In this document: in pieces, positions 24,803 to 32,781 of the stretch
How the letters are laid out: each line of letters starts with the position of its first letter
Numbering within the stretch: the stretch's first letter is position 1
NCBI RefSeq assembly: GCF_026342405.1
Contig: NZ_JAPEMU010000001.1
Location: forward strand, 9,238,001-9,302,000
Reading direction: 5' to 3'
From: Kitasatospora sp. NBC_00240
GTDB lineage: Bacteria > Actinomycetota > Actinomycetes > Streptomycetales > Streptomycetaceae
Length of the DNA: 64,000 nt
The notes under the pieces: generated by a model
Told to the model about the DNA's origin: nothing
Seen by the model: only the letters and a program-made list of their open reading frames with translations
Databases searched by the model: none
Translations under genes and position numbers: made by a program

Positions 24803-26521
24803 TCAGGACCGGTCGTACATGCCGACCAGGTCGACGATCAGGTCGGTCGGCTCCCAGCCCAGGTTCCAGATGTCGACGTACTCCACGTTCCTGAAGTCCG
24901 CCTGGACCAGGTTGGAGACGGTTGCGCCCTTCGTCCAGTTCAGCACCGAGGAGTCCGGCGGAGTCGGCTTGGCGCCGCCCAGGTTGCCGGGCTCCGGAGC
25001 GACCGCGAGGTGGCCGCTGCCGTGTCCGTTGGTCACCGTCGTGTTCAGGACGAGGGCTTCCAGCGCCCGGCCGGACGTCCACACCCCTTCGCGGTCGAAG
25101 TTACGGCCGGAGAGCGGCCCCCAGGGCCGGGAGTCGTACAACCGCCGGGGCTCCTCCGGCAGGTAGGCGGCCTTGCCGTCCGCGCCGTAGTAGCCCGTGA
25201 CGTCCACGATGACGTCCGCTGCGGCCCAGGCGCCGTTGCGGACGGTGATCCGGCCGTCGGGGCCGACCGGCACGATCACCGCATTGGCGACCGTCTGTCC
25301 CGTGGTGAAGTTCAGGTTCGACGTGGCCGACGGCTGCAGGCCGCTCGGCGACACGGTCAGGTGACCGGGGCCCTTCGGGTCGGTGACCGTCACGTTGAGC
25401 GCGACGGCCGCGACGCCCTGGGCCGGCAACCCGCCCTGGCCGGCGACCTGCAGGGCGAAGGAGGTCTGCCCGGCGACCTGGCCCTGGGCGGTGCCCCTGC
25501 CCTCGCGGGTGTCGGCGATCCGGGACGGCTTCACGGAGGTGTACCCGTTGGCCGCGGACTTGCTGAAGTACCCGGTCACATCGGCGAGCAGGTCCACCGG
25601 GCTGCCGCTGCGGTTGGCCAGCTCGACGTACCCGTCCGCACCGACCGGCACGATCGCCAGCGTCGGCACGGTCTGCCCGGCCGTGAAGTTCACGTTCGAG
25701 GTGGTCGGCTGCTTCGCACCGGAGGCGTACGCGATGACGTGCCCGTCGACCGCGGTGTTGGTGGCGGTGATGTTCAGGGCCACCGATGTCACCCCCGCCG
25801 GGATGTCGCCGTTGCCGGCGATCTTCACCCTGGCCGTGGCGTACGGGGCGACCGCCCCGGCGGCCGGGGCTCCGGTGCCGTCGCGGGTGTCCAGCAGCCG
25901 GGTGGGCGAGTGCGGGGTGAACTCGGAGCCGTCCACGACCTGTTCGAAGACGGTGACGGCGGTCAGCTTGCTGATCGCCTCGGTCGCCGTGACCGTGACC
26001 TGGTGGGAACCGACCTCGGCGAAGGTGTGGTTGAGGAACCTCACCTCGCTGAGGAGGCCGATGTCGGAGGAGGTGCTGCCGTCGCCCCAGTCGACCTGGT
26101 AGGTGACGACTCCCTGGGTCAGGTCGGTGCTGACGCCGACCGCCATCCCCATGCCGTGCGCGTTCCGGTTGGACCGACCGGTGGAGACCTGGAAGTACGG
26201 CTGCTCGGCCGAGTCAGCCGGCGTACCCGACGCGCCGGGCGCCGACCGGGCGCTGTTCTTGGCCTTGGCGGCCTTGGCGTTCCCCGCGGCGATGTCCTTC
26301 GCCACGGCATCCCGCGCGGCCTTCTCGGCGGCGGCGTCCTCGGCGCTCCGCGCGGAGGCTCCCGCCGAGGGCGCGCCCTTCCCGGCCCCCGCGGCCGGGG
26401 TGGTGGCACTCGCACCCGCGCCGGGAGCACCCGACGGACTCGCCGCCTGCGCGTTGGCGGGTATGAAGCCGACGACTGCCGAGACGACGACAGCAGAGAT
26501 CATGACACGGTGACGGTACAC
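24803..26521 (-). CDS. Secreted PKD protein with three LLDTR-type surface repeats
   Basis: 572 residues. Signal peptide (VMISAVVVSAVVGFIPANAQA) then an Ala/Ser/Gly/Pro-rich spacer with a charged AEKAARDAVAKDIA helix. A PKD domain near residues 110-190 (YQVDWGDGSTSSD; HTFAEVGSHQVTVT) is followed by three ~120-residue repeats, each opening with RLLDTRDG-, RIADTREG- or RLYDSRPW-like motifs and closing with DVTGYF/DVTGYY/DLVGMY. Such repeats are common in secreted actinobacterial cell-wall or adhesion proteins. No catalytic domain. GTG start after a GGGGGG run. Confidence 0.8.
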   Translation of the reverse strand: MYRHRVMISAVVVSAVVGFIPANAQAASPSGAPGAGASATTPAAGAGKGAPSAGASARSAEDAAAEKAARDAVAKDIAAGNAKAAKAKNSARSAPGASGTPADSAEQPYFQVSTGRSNRNAHGMGMAVGVSTDLTQGVVTYQVDWGDGSTSSDIGLLSEVRFLNHTFAEVGSHQVTVTATEAISKLTAVTVFEQVVDGSEFTPHSPTRLLDTRDGTGAPAAGAVAPYATARVKIAGNGDIPAGVTSVALNITATNTAVDGHVIAYASGAKQPTTSNVNFTAGQTVPTLAIVPVGADGYVELANRSGSPVDLLADVTGYFSKSAANGYTSVKPSRIADTREGRGTAQGQVAGQTSFALQVAGQGGLPAQGVAAVALNVTVTDPKGPGHLTVSPSGLQPSATSNLNFTTGQTVANAVIVPVGPDGRITVRNGAWAAADVIVDVTGYYGADGKAAYLPEEPRRLYDSRPWGPLSGRNFDREGVWTSGRALEALVLNTTVTNGHGSGHLAVAPEPGNLGGAKPTPPDSSVLNWTKGATVSNLVQADFRNVEYVDIWNLGWEPTDLIVDLVGMYDRS

Positions 26522-26793
26522 CGGCCCCCCAATTCCTGAACTCGTTCAAAAGCTCTTGATCACGAAGCCTATCCCACCGAAGGTTCGCATCCCACTCTTA
26601 CCGGAGAACACTGTCGTGGTTCGCCGCCACAGCCGAGCCTTTGCCATCGGAATCCGTGCCCCCGGCTGCTGCAGGGGTGCTGGCGCCGCACCCCGCCGGC
26701 AGAGATCGCCGCGGAGCTCCACGGTCTTCTGCGCGATCCGTGGTGGGCGCCGGACCGAGGCGGGCCTCGGTGGGGATGCGCACGCAAGCGGCG

Positions 26794-27141
26794 TCAGCGG
26801 TGGCCGAGGACGTTGACCACCCGGCCGTTGGGGTCACGGACGAAGAACCGCCGGACGCCCCACTCCTCGTCCTGCAGCGAGTGGACGATCTCCGCTCCGC
26901 TCTCCCGGAGGGCCGCGTAGGCCGCGTCCACGTCGTCCACCTCGATGCTGAGGTCCGGGGACACCGGCGCGGTCCTGTCCCGGTCCATGAAGCTGATCTG
27001 CGCCGCCGGTGCGGTGGGGGAGGCGAGCGTCATGATCCAGCCGTGGTTCATGACCTCCTCGAAGCCCAGCAGACCGTAGAACTCCCGGTTCTCCTGCGCG
27101 GCATCCGACCGGATGTTGGGCACGACGCGACGAACGGCCAC
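26794..27141 (-). CDS. VOC (glyoxalase/bleomycin-resistance) family protein
   Basis: 115 residues from GTG 27141 with GGAG eight bases upstream. Pattern: RRVVPNIRSDAAQENREFYG, NHGWIMTLASP, DLSIEVDDVDAAYAALRESG, EEWGVRRFFVRDPNGRVVNV. One VOC domain with two beta-alpha-beta-beta-beta units; the metal ligands are not all obvious, so it may bind a small molecule rather than act as a dioxygenase. A doubled CCAGGACTT lies upstream (~27172-27190). Confidence 0.85.
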   Translation of the reverse strand: MAVRRVVPNIRSDAAQENREFYGLLGFEEVMNHGWIMTLASPTAPAAQISFMDRDRTAPVSPDLSIEVDDVDAAYAALRESGAEIVHSLQDEEWGVRRFFVRDPNGRVVNVLGHR

Positions 27142-27825
27142 CGACGACTCCAGGTGAGAGCGGACCTGATCTCCAGGACTTCCAGGACTTCCAGAGGCAC
27201 TGGCAGGATACGACCGCCGCCGGGCCGGGAGCACCCGACCCCGTGGTGCCCCGCCCCCGTCGGCCGGCCCGGCACTCTGCCGGCGCGCCCCGGCCGGCGC
27301 GATCCCCGCGCCGTCGTCGGGACAGATCCGCAGGTCGCGCTCTCAGGACGGGAGGAGCTGCTCCGTCCTGATGCACTTCCCGGTGGCCTCGCCGGCGGCC
27401 TCGGCCGAGGCCGACAGTTCCCGGGAGGCGATGTTCCGGCGGGGGTGCGGTGGGTGCGGGCAACGAGCAGGGCGGCAGCGTCGCACGCCTGCTCGGAGGG
27501 CAGCAGCCCGGCGATGGCCTGCTGGCACGTCGAGGTCGTAGCCCGGGCTGCGTTCGAGGCGAGTCCTTGGCGGTGCACCGCGACCTCGCGCGGGCAGCCG
27601 CTGCCGGGGCAACCCTCACCGGCACCGATCCTGCGCCCCCGCGTCGGCGGGACGTCGCCTGCTGGGCCGTCCGTCTGTCCGCACGGCGCCTCGGGCGGTC
27701 GGTTCGTTCGCCTGGGGTGAGGTGGGCTGGTGGCAGGGTACGGGTGTTTTGGCTGGACGTGGGGGGTGTTGGGAAAACTTGATGGTCCTGGCCCGCGGCG
27801 TTCGGTGACAGGGCATGATCAAGGC
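27142..27825. other. Region without a recognisable gene
   Basis: No gene I can support. Around 27350-27600 the minus strand has coding-like pieces in two frames (STCQQAIAGLLPSEQACDAA and AAGEATGKCIRTEQLLPS) that could be a frameshifted relic, but I cannot name the family. The right part is T-rich for this genome, perhaps a promoter for the next gene. Confidence 0.35.
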
Positions 27826-28209
27826 GTGACGGTGTGGTGGGCGGGGCGCAGAGACGCGGCGCTGATGCGGATCGCGGAGCGGATGGTGTTCTTCGGCGGG
27901 GAGGTGGTGGAGGATCCCGGGGCGGCCGAGCTGGCGGATGCCTTGACGGGCCTGGCGGGGGAGTATCTGGCCAGTGCACGGGGCGAGGTGGTGCGGCGAG
28001 CCGGCGTCCTGCTGGAGGAGGCCGCCGGGGAACTGCGAGGGGCTGACCGCTTCCGTGGCACGTTCCTGCCGTTGGTGCTGCGTCACATGCGCCGGGCAGA
28101 AGCGGTGTTGGACGCGGCGGGCAGCTGTCTGGGGGTGACGCTGCGGCGTCCGGTGCCGCCCGCTGCCGGGGACGGTGGCGGTGCCGGGGTGACACCGGGG
28201 CGGGGGTGA
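27826..28209 (+). CDS. Hypothetical protein, 127 residues
   Basis: From GTG 27826: TVWWAGRRDAALMRIAERMV, FFGGEVVEDPGAAELADALT, then amphipathic helices rich in Ala, Glu, Arg (LASARGEVVRRAGVLLEEAA) and a Pro/Gly-rich end. No known family recognised; soluble, helical. Third-position GC is strong and the frame has no competitor. A possible MIKA micro-frame (ATG 27815) overlaps the start. Confidence 0.55.
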   Translation: MTVWWAGRRDAALMRIAERMVFFGGEVVEDPGAAELADALTGLAGEYLASARGEVVRRAGVLLEEAAGELRGADRFRGTFLPLVLRHMRRAEAVLDAAGSCLGVTLRRPVPPAAGDGGGAGVTPGRG

Positions 28210-28296
28210 ACGCGCGACATCCCGGGTTCGGGGTGGGGCCACGAGGTCGGTCGTGGCGACCGTGCTGCGGCAGGGGCGGTACGGGGGGTGTGGGTG

Positions 28297-28322
28297 GGGG
28301 CGCCGTGTGGTGTCGGCGCCCC
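28297..28322 (-). terminator. Terminator hairpin after the bL37-like gene
   Basis: GGGGCGCC and GGCGCCCC pair around a ten-base loop, about 50 bases beyond the stop of the minus-strand microprotein gene. Confidence 0.55.
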
Positions 28323-28369
28323 GGGGGTTGTGGTGTGGCTTGTTGTGGTGTGGGTTGGTTTCGGGGTGT

Positions 28370-28447
28370 TCAGCACTGGGGGCGGCGGCCGTGGTTTGCT
28401 TTGTGGTTGCGGCGTGCCTTCTTCTTGCGGCGTCGTTTGGATGACAT
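28370..28447 (-). CDS. Ribosomal microprotein, bL37-like (25 residues)
   Basis: A 25-residue gene: MSSKRRRKKKARRNHKANHG, ending RRPQC. It resembles the tiny, very basic large-subunit protein bL37 of actinobacteria, whose end is typically KANHGKRP. AAAGGAA lies five bases before the ATG and a hairpin follows the stop. Flanking DNA is GT-rich and non-coding, so the gene stands alone. The terminal Cys and the HK insertion are slightly unusual. Confidence 0.8.
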   Translation of the reverse strand: MSSKRRRKKKARRNHKANHGRRPQC

Positions 28448-28741
28448 GTGGGTTCCTTTCGTGTGGTGGGGCTGTCTTTCTACGGTGGCACATCCGGGCG
28501 CCGGTGGCGCGTTGTCCCGCCTGTGCAGTGGCGGCGGGCGTTGCGGCGGTGACGCAGGGCTGGGTGCACGCGCGTTGGGTGTGCAGGGGCGGGTGCGGGC
28601 CGGCGGGCGTTGGGGGCGTAGAGGCGGGTGCGGGCCTGGGGGTGCAGGTCGTGGGTGTGGGTGTGGGTGTGTGTCCCGGCCGTGGTGGTGGTTGGGGTGG
28701 GTCGGTACTCCAGCCGTAGATCGTGATCACGGGTGGGAAGG

Positions 28742-29392
28742 TCAGGCCCGGGACGCTCCGAGGAACCGCAGCACGGCGAGCACCCGGCGGTGGTCCGCCT
28801 CGGCCACGGGCAGGTCCAGCTTGGCGAAGATGTTGTTGATGTGCTTGGCCACCGCGCTTTCGCCCACCACCAGCTCCGCCGCGATCCCGGCGTTGGAACG
28901 CCCCTCCGCCATCAGTCCGAGCACCTCCCGTTCGCGCGGGGTCAGCCGCTTCAGCGGGTCGCCGCCGCGCCTCAGCAGCAGCTGGGCCACGACCTGCGGG
29001 TCCAACGCCGTGCCCCCGGCCGCCACCCGCCGGGCCGCCGCCACGAAGTCCGCGACATCGGCGACCCGCTGCTTGAGCAGGTAGCCCACCCCGCCGGTGT
29101 GGGCGGACAGCAGGTCGGCCGCGTACCGCTCCTCCACGTACTGCGACAGCAGCAGCACCGCCGTCCGCGGCCACCGCCGGCGGATCTCCGCCGCGGCCCG
29201 CACCCCCTCGTCGGTGAAGCCGGGCGGCATCCGGACGTCGATCAGGGCGAGTTCCGGCCGGTGCTCCGCCACCGCCGCCACCAGCGCCTCCCCGTCGCCG
29301 ACCTCCGCGGCGACCCGGAAGCCGCCCGTCTCCAGCACCTTGACGAGGCCGACCCGGAGCAGCACCGAATCCTCGGCGATCACCGCGCGCAC
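28742..29392 (-). CDS. NarL/LuxR-type response regulator
   Basis: 216 residues. Receiver domain: acidic pair in VIAEDS, phospho-acceptor Asp in LALIDVRMPP, Lys in YLLKQRV. LuxR-type helix-turn-helix at ~145-205: LTPREREVLGLMAEGRSNAG ... KHINNIFAKLDL. Pairs with the kinase upstream, whose 3' end overlaps its start by 13 bases. DNA-binding output; target genes unknown. Confidence 0.93.
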   Translation of the reverse strand: MRAVIAEDSVLLRVGLVKVLETGGFRVAAEVGDGEALVAAVAEHRPELALIDVRMPPGFTDEGVRAAAEIRRRWPRTAVLLLSQYVEERYAADLLSAHTGGVGYLLKQRVADVADFVAAARRVAAGGTALDPQVVAQLLLRRGGDPLKRLTPREREVLGLMAEGRSNAGIAAELVVGESAVAKHINNIFAKLDLPVAEADHRRVLAVLRFLGASRA

Positions 29393-30627
29393 GGCAGCTC
29401 CGCGGTGATGGTGGTGGGCCCGCCGACGGGGCTGCTGACCTGGAAGGCCCCGTCGAGGGAGCTGACCCGCTTGGCCAGCCCGCTCAGCCCCGTGCCGGCG
29501 GCGGCGTCGGCACCACCCAGCCCGTCATCGGTAACGCGCACTCGCAGCACCTCGCCGACCTGACGGACCATCACCTCTGCACGCATCGCGTTGGCGTGCT
29601 TCGTTGCATTGGTCAGCGCCTCGGAGATCACGAAGTACGCGACCGACTCCACGTTGGGCGCCACCCGCTCCTCCAGATCGACCCGCAGCCGCACCGCCAG
29701 GGGCGTGCGGGCAGCCAGCCCGGACAACGCCGCGTCCAGACCTCGGTCTTCGAGCACGGCCGGGTGCAGCCCCCGCACCAGGTCGTTGAGTTCGGCGATC
29801 GCCTCCTTCGCTTGCAGGTGCGCTCTCGCGATCACCTCGCGGGCATCACTCGGCAGGTCCGGGCGGGTGGCGATGACCAGACCCAGGTTGACCGCGAGCG
29901 ACACCAACCGCTGCTGGGTTCCGTCGTGCAGGTCACGCTCGATCCGGCGGCGCTCCGCGTCGACGGCCTCGATCAAGTCGGTCCGGCTCACGGCCAGTTG
30001 ATCTACCCGTTCCTGGAGCCGCTGCGCCCGGCTGGGCCCGAGCAGGCCCAGTGCCAGCCGCGCCTCGGCCCGGGCCACTGCCCGCGCGGTCCAGGGCAGG
30101 GCGCACAGGAGGAGGAGTCCAGCCGCTGTGTAAGCCGGCAGCTGGGTCAGGTAGCCGAACCAGTCCTGGCGGATTCCGGTTGGCAGCGCCCATGACCAGG
30201 CGTAGGCGATGACACCCACCAGGCACGCCGCCGCCACCGCGAGCACCAGCAGCTCGAGCAGCGCGAGCAGCGGGCCCAGCAGGAGGTGGTAGCCGATCTT
30301 GCGCCAAGGCCGCGTCGCCGCGAGCCACCGGGCGGTCGAGGCCCACGTCCATTGTTCCGGCGCGGTGGGGGTGAGCCGGGGAACGTCCACACCGATGAGC
30401 ACCCGGTAGCGGGCCCGCTGAACAGCCGTCAGCACCGGGGTGCCGAGCAGGACCAGGGCGGCCGACACGGAAACCGTGAGGAGCCGGTTCCCCGTCCTGG
30501 CGGTAGTCGCCACCGCCCAGGCCCACACGGGCACCAGCGCCAGGTGCGGCAGCACACCAGCGGCAAGAAAGCCGGTGTCCCGCTGTGCCCGGAGGACCGT
30601 GCGTCTCAGTCCAGCTGGAATCGTCAT
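29380..30627 (-). CDS. NarL-family sensor histidine kinase
   Basis: 415 residues. Four to five N-terminal membrane helices without a large external domain (LGPLLALLELLVLAVAAACL and others) form the sensor part. HisKA_3 box DAERRRIERDLHDGTQQRLV carries the phospho-His; the N box is SEALTNATKHANA and the G box TDDGLGGADAAAGTGLSGL. This is the common actinobacterial 'DesK-like' type, probably sensing membrane state. Operon with the response regulator downstream (13-base overlap). Confidence 0.93.
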   Translation of the reverse strand: MTIPAGLRRTVLRAQRDTGFLAAGVLPHLALVPVWAWAVATTARTGNRLLTVSVSAALVLLGTPVLTAVQRARYRVLIGVDVPRLTPTAPEQWTWASTARWLAATRPWRKIGYHLLLGPLLALLELLVLAVAAACLVGVIAYAWSWALPTGIRQDWFGYLTQLPAYTAAGLLLLCALPWTARAVARAEARLALGLLGPSRAQRLQERVDQLAVSRTDLIEAVDAERRRIERDLHDGTQQRLVSLAVNLGLVIATRPDLPSDAREVIARAHLQAKEAIAELNDLVRGLHPAVLEDRGLDAALSGLAARTPLAVRLRVDLEERVAPNVESVAYFVISEALTNATKHANAMRAEVMVRQVGEVLRVRVTDDGLGGADAAAGTGLSGLAKRVSSLDGAFQVSSPVGGPTTITAELPCAR

Positions 30628-31093
30628 GGCACGACGCTAGGGCACCGCAGGAGGACGGTGCCATGAAACCTGTACCCGATCTCATGGTGAACCTAGTACC
30701 AGCCGTGGATCTTGATCTTGGCCTGTGGGCGGACCGCATCTCGGGTCGGTAGGTCGGCTTCTGCTGGCAGCTGGCAGGTGGACCGGGCCCGGTGGAACAG
30801 GCACTATGCCGAATCGCGCACTGGATGCGGCGGCCGGCGGCCCGCGGCCGCCCGGCCTCCCTCGCCGATGATCTGCGCCGCCCCTGCGACGTGGTGGACC
30901 CACGCGGCACTCCACCAGGCGATCTGATCGAGGCCACCCTCCACGCCCGGATCAGGCCGAGTCCCCGAGAGTCGACATGAGGTGATCCTGTTCGGGAGCT
31001 GACTGTCGTGTTCGCGTTGGCCGGGGAAGTGAACTCCTGGTCGTGGGCAGTCCGGCAGTTCGAGCGCCTGTGGCGCGCGGAGCCCTGTCCATC

Positions 31094-31106
31094 TCGAAAC
31101 TTTCGA
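31094..31106. promoter_or_regulatory. TCGAAA-C-TTTCGA palindrome upstream of the GH11 gene
   Basis: A perfect 13-bp inverted repeat about 400 bases before the GH11 start. CGAAA/TTTCG motifs have, from memory, been described upstream of Streptomyces xylanase genes, so it may be a regulator box. Confidence 0.5.
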
Positions 31107-31260
31107 CGGTTTGCCGTCGCATGTTGCGGCTTGCGGCGGCGGCTGATCGCTGAAAATCGGCAGGGTCTTGGTCAAGGGACCGGACTGCGCAGGTGTCCAG
31201 GCGTCTGGCCTGCGGTGTTTCGAGCAAGGGCGAGCCCGGGGATGTCCGATACTTTCACTG

Positions 31261-31280
31261 TTTCGGTCGAAAGTGTTGAC
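31261..31280 (+). promoter_or_regulatory. TTTCG-GT-CGAAA box next to a TTGACA -35-like hexamer
   Basis: TTTCGGTCGAAA at 31261-31272 inverts the half sites of the upstream palindrome and is followed by TTGACA at 31275. No convincing -10 box stands 17 bases on (CAACAC), so the promoter is tentative. Start of the GH11 gene is about 220 bases downstream. Confidence 0.45.
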
Positions 31281-31501
31281 AGCTTGTCGAGTCCGGGCCA
31301 ACACTGTCGCCGTCGACAAATCCGCCCGGCCCTGGATCGGAGTTTCGTCAGCCGGCTTCGGGTGGAGCGGCATTGAGGACCAATCGGTTGTGTGCACCGC
31401 TGCGCGACACCGTCCGGCCGATCCACCCCTTCACGGCCATCGGTGCGCGCGGGGGCTGCGCCCACCCCCACCCCGACTCATCGACAGGATGGATCACCCC
31501 C

Positions 31502-32485
31502 GTGAACGATCCCCACCCCAAGCGCCGCGCGGCCAAGCTCCCCTGGCGGCTCGTCAGGAAGGTCCGCCGGGGCGGCCGCTTTCTCGCGCCGGCCGTCGCG
31601 GCCGTGCTGCTCCTGCCCGGCACCGCCGACGCCGCGACCATCACCGCGAACCAGACCGGCAGTGACGGCGGATACTTCTACTCGTTCTGGACCGAGGGCA
31701 GCGGTGCGGCCTCGATGTCCCTGAACGGCGGCGGCAACTACGGCACCTCCTGGAGCAACGCCGGAAACTTCGTCGCCGGTAAGGGCTGGAGCACCGGGTC
31801 GCGCAACCCCGTGACCTACTCGGGCACTTGGAGCACCAGCGGTAACGCCTACCTGTCGCTCTACGGCTGGAGCACCAACCCGCTCGTCGAGTACTACGTC
31901 GTCGAGAACTACGGCTCCTACAAGCCCACCGGCACGTACAAGGGTACCGTCAGCACTGACGGCGGCACCTACGACATCTACGAGACGACGCGCTACAACG
32001 CCCCCTCCATCGAGGGCAACAAGACCTTCAACCAGTACTGGAGCGTCCGTCAGGCCAAGCGGACCGGCGGAACCATCACCGTCGGAAACCACTTCGACGC
32101 CTGGGCGAAGTACGGCATGACCCTCGGCACCATGAACTACGAGATCATGGCCACCGAGGGGTATCAGAGCAGTGGTAGTTCCAACATCACGCTCGGCTCC
32201 TCCACCGGCGGGGGTAGCGGCGGCTGCACCGCGACGCTCTCCGCCGGCGCCTCGTGGAGCGACCGCTACAACCTGAACGTCTCGGTCACCGGATCCGACA
32301 CCTGGAAGGTGACCGTGAAGGTGCCCTCGCCGGAGAAGGTCGGCTCGACCTGGAACATCAACGCGTCCTACCCCGACGCGCAGACCCTCCTCGCAACCTC
32401 CGACGGCGCGGGCAACAACTGGGGCATGACCGTCATGAAGAACGGCAGCACCACCTGGCCGACGGTCTCCTGCAGCGTGAGCTGA
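31502..32485 (+). CDS. Secreted GH11 endo-1,4-beta-xylanase with C-terminal CBM2-like domain
   Basis: 327 residues from GTG 31502. Long signal peptide with basic n-region (WRLVRKVRRGGRFLAPAVAA, cut after TADA). GH11 at ~52-235: the nucleophile Glu in NPLVEYYVVEN, the acid/base Glu in IMATEGYQSSG, and YWSVRQAKRTGGTITVGNHF. A GGGSGG linker leads to an ~85-residue module bounded by Cys residues (starts CTATLSAGASW, ends WPTVSC), like a CBM2 cellulose- or xylan-binding domain. Cleaves xylan backbones outside the cell. An alternative start further upstream is possible because the ribosome binding site (AGGA) is 13 bases away. Confidence 0.93.
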   Translation: MNDPHPKRRAAKLPWRLVRKVRRGGRFLAPAVAAVLLLPGTADAATITANQTGSDGGYFYSFWTEGSGAASMSLNGGGNYGTSWSNAGNFVAGKGWSTGSRNPVTYSGTWSTSGNAYLSLYGWSTNPLVEYYVVENYGSYKPTGTYKGTVSTDGGTYDIYETTRYNAPSIEGNKTFNQYWSVRQAKRTGGTITVGNHFDAWAKYGMTLGTMNYEIMATEGYQSSGSSNITLGSSTGGGSGGCTATLSAGASWSDRYNLNVSVTGSDTWKVTVKVPSPEKVGSTWNINASYPDAQTLLATSDGAGNNWGMTVMKNGSTTWPTVSCSVS

Positions 32486-32529
32486 CCCAAGGGCCGGCTC
32501 CTCGGGCAGGGCGCTTGTCCGCTGCAAAT

Positions 32530-32543
32530 TGTTAGCGTTAACA
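32530..32543. promoter_or_regulatory. LacI-family operator TGTTAGCGTTAACA upstream of the GH10 gene
   Basis: A 14-bp near-palindrome, 45 bases after the GH11 stop and ~240 bases before the GH10 start. Exactly the reverse complement of the site before the GH62 gene, so one LacI-type repressor probably controls both. A promoter here would give the GH10 mRNA a long leader. Confidence 0.75.
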
Positions 32544-32781
32544 GGCCGATTCTGAGAGCCGGCCGATGCCGGCCGTCGGCCGGACATCACAAGGGTGAGT
32601 GGTGCGTCAACCGACCGCACAGCCCTTCGGCGGGGCCAGGCGCCACTCCTGGACCTGTGCCGCCCCCTGCCCGGCAGCAACGGCCCGGCCGAGTACGTCC
32701 TGGCAGAACGGTCAGGACCGTGCGCCGGTCCTCAACCGGTGCCGCTGGCATCCCCCATACACACAAGGAGAACGATCCGTC

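Larger units (their letters stand above)
30628..31501. other. Long regulatory/intergenic region before the GH11 xylanase gene
   Basis: 874 bases without a supported gene. The right half is less GC-rich and carries CGAAA/TTTCG palindromes (see separate entries) and a TTGACA box at 31275-31280, likely the xylanase promoter area. The left third shows weak coding-like frames but nothing I can name. Confidence 0.5.

Noticed and set aside
28083..29174. A 363-codon minus frame rich in Pro/Thr/His
   Set aside because: Shadow over the response regulator in another frame and GT-rich non-coding DNA; the real gene there is the bL37-like microprotein.
30628..31501. Small genes on either strand in the GH11 upstream region
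   Set aside because: No ribosome binding sites, family matches or consistent codon bias; the region looks regulatory.
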